From an uncultured Ruegeria sp. (GTDB lineage: Bacteria > Pseudomonadota > Alphaproteobacteria > Rhodobacterales > Rhodobacteraceae), in assembly GCF_947497005.1 (NCBI RefSeq), contig NZ_CANMFF010000020.1:1-64000 (forward strand): a stretch of DNA of 64,000 nucleotides. The letters run 5' to 3'. Position 1 is the stretch's first letter, and the number at the start of each line of letters is the position of its first letter. Below, piece by piece: positions 62,947 to 64,000 of this stretch. The position numbers and the translations under genes are program-made. Under the pieces are notes generated by a model. That model was not told the DNA's origin, did no database searches, and was given only the letters and a program-made list of their open reading frames with translations.

Positions 62947-64000
62947 TTCAGCCCCTCCAGATCCGCCCGGATCGAATTTCTCCGGGTATTCCAAAGACCA
63001 GCCTCTAGCAGTGCCCGGAACCGGTGCTGCATCGCCTGATGGGCGTTCGGGTTGGCCTGTTGCAGAAAGGCGTCCACCTCTTCATTGCCCAGCGTGGCAT
63101 CATGGTAGAGGTCAAACAGATGTGGCGCGACTGTGCCAGACAGATGCGCGAAAGATGCCATATGATCCAGTGTCGCTGCAATCTCGGCAGCGCCCCGGAA
63201 CCCATGCCGCTTCATTCCGGCGATCCAGCCGGGATTGGTTGCGCGGGCGTGGACAACACGGCTGATTTCTTCCGGAAGTGTCCGGGCACGCGGGTTTTCC
63301 GGATTGGTGTTGTCCAAATGATATAGCTGCGCACTGCCACCGCTGATCTTCTTGGCGGCGGCAAAACCAGCCTCGTGCGTGGCATAGTCGTTGGCCAGCA
63401 GCAGGTCGGTCTCGGTCAGGTCCTGTAAATGGACAAAGCTGTCTGCGCCGGCAACGCGCTGGATGATGCCGTCCTTGTCGTGCGCAATAGTTTCGCCTTC
63501 CAGCGCAAAGGAACTGGCGTCCAGCCACGCCTCACCCGCCTGAGCGCGGGCGTCATCTGTGTAGATTTCGGACAGCTGGGTCATGTTGACGCCATAGCTG
63601 CCGGGCGCGGGCCCATAAACGCGAGCTGAGGGGTCCTGACCTGCATAAGGGTTCCAGTCGGGTGCTTCGTCGCGCGCAGACAGCGCACGGACGGCTTGAC
63701 CAAAAAGCGCTGACAGTGTCGGGAACACGTCCCGGAACAGGCCTGAGACCCTCAGAGTCACATCAAGTCGCGGACGGCTGAGGTCTGTGATCGGCAGGAC
63801 TTCGATGCCTGAAACCCGCTCGGACCCTTTGTCCCAAACCGGCTTTACGCCGAGCAGTTGCAATGCCATGGCGAATTCTTCGCCTGCGGTACGCATAGTG
63901 GCTGAGCCCCACAAATCGACGATCAAACCTTTGGGATAGTCGCCTTCCTCCTGCAGATGGCGGCGCACCAGCTCCTCGGCCAGTTTCACACCTTGCGTAT
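62943..64000 (-). CDS. cobN: Cobaltochelatase subunit CobN, C-terminal part
   Basis: The last 352 residues or so of the large ATP-dependent cobaltochelatase subunit, which inserts cobalt into hydrogenobyrinate a,c-diamide with CobS and CobT. GLIVDLWGSATMRTAGEEFAMAL and YGPAPGSYGVNMTQLSEIY are family blocks. The frame stays open to the right edge, so the start is outside the window (a full CobN is about 1,200 or more residues). CobS and CobT are not in view. It is the most upstream cob gene visible. Confidence 0.92.
   Translation of the reverse strand, partial: TQGVKLAEELVRRHLQEEGDYPKGLIVDLWGSATMRTAGEEFAMALQLLGVKPVWDKGSERVSGIEVLPITDLSRPRLDVTLRVSGLFRDVFPTLSALFGQAVRALSARDEAPDWNPYAGQDPSARVYGPAPGSYGVNMTQLSEIYTDDARAQAGEAWLDASSFALEGETIAHDKDGIIQRVAGADSFVHLQDLTETDLLLANDYATHEAGFAAAKKISGGSAQLYHLDNTNPENPRARTLPEEISRVVHARATNPGWIAGMKRHGFRGAAEIAATLDHMASFAHLSGTVAPHLFDLYHDATLGNEEVDAFLQQANPNAHQAMQHRFRALLEAGLWNTRRNSIRADLEGLK

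Noticed and set aside
53864..64000. Cobalamin riboswitch for the cob operon
   Set aside because: The operon runs leftward and its 5' end is beyond the right edge; I saw no B12-box-like sequence inside the window.
1..64000. CRISPR arrays, tRNA or rRNA genes, insertion sequences, prophage genes
   Set aside because: No regularly spaced repeats, no recognisable tRNA or rRNA segments and no transposase, integrase or phage structural proteins were seen on either strand.

Overview
The window reads as chromosomal DNA from an alphaproteobacterium of the Rhodobacterales, most likely a marine Roseobacter-clade organism (Ruegeria-like). The grounds are the high G+C content, dense operons with 1-4 nt stop/start overlaps, the family makeup (MaeB malic enzyme, fused MnhA/B antiporter subunit, oxygen-dependent Cob pathway, Hint-domain protein) and the overall protein style. 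No database search was possible, so genus-level placement is inference. No phage, insertion sequence, CRISPR array, rRNA or tRNA was seen.

Layout. 1-7.3 kb: 5' end of glyA, nadK, an unassigned interval ending in a strong terminator, an amidase, prpE with tandem TTTGCAAA-type operators, and maeB. 7.5-9.3 kb: an unknown membrane protein overlapping a bicupin protein. 9.4-13.9 kb: a nucleoside salvage operon cdd-deoA-deoB-add-upp. 13.9-17.1 kb: an M48-like protein without the zinc motif, an EamA transporter and a Hint-domain protein lacking its usual cysteine. 17.1-24.9 kb: a fatty-acid beta-oxidation operon (merR, fadE, a 70-residue RHH-like gene, GST, fadA, cupin, fadJ) plus a second MerR gene. 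25-27.3 kb: two PaaI-type thioesterases and a MATE transporter. 27.3-29.5 kb: DUF952-DUF1330-pyrD-arsC-like. 29.6-34.7 kb: periplasmic 5'-nucleotidase, TPR-sulfotransferase, SRAP protein and mnmH. 34.7-42.8 kb: an oxidoreductase-SelD fusion downstream of an Mrp Na+/H+ antiporter operon. 43-44.3 kb: exported rhodanese and exported esterase. 44.3-50.3 kb: an osmoregulated periplasmic glucan cluster (mdoH, mdoG, opgC, TTC38-like). 50.5-53.8 kb: a CoA-transferase/ThDP-enzyme pair and a DUF302 protein. 53.9-64 kb: an aerobic cobalamin cluster cobF-A-B-M-E-L-(K reversed)-J-I-H-G-N, running off the right edge.

How parts fit. PrpE makes propionyl-CoA, FadE/FadJ/FadA turn over acyl-CoAs, and MaeB links C4 acids to pyruvate and carries a PTA-like domain, so the left third is rich in acyl-CoA and central carbon functions. 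MnmH and SelD form a complete tRNA selenouridine pair, placed tail to tail with overlapping ends. The Cob genes cover most corrin-ring steps from uroporphyrinogen III to cobalt insertion in the oxygen-dependent route.

Most genes are ordinary core metabolism. The items that most deserve a second look are cobK, which lies reversed inside the cob operon and overlaps both neighbours; the putative MerR operator field and small RHH-like gene in the fad operon; the tandem operators at prpE; the zinc-less M48-like protein; the uncharacterised CoA-transferase/ThDP pair; and a possible small RNA after nadK.
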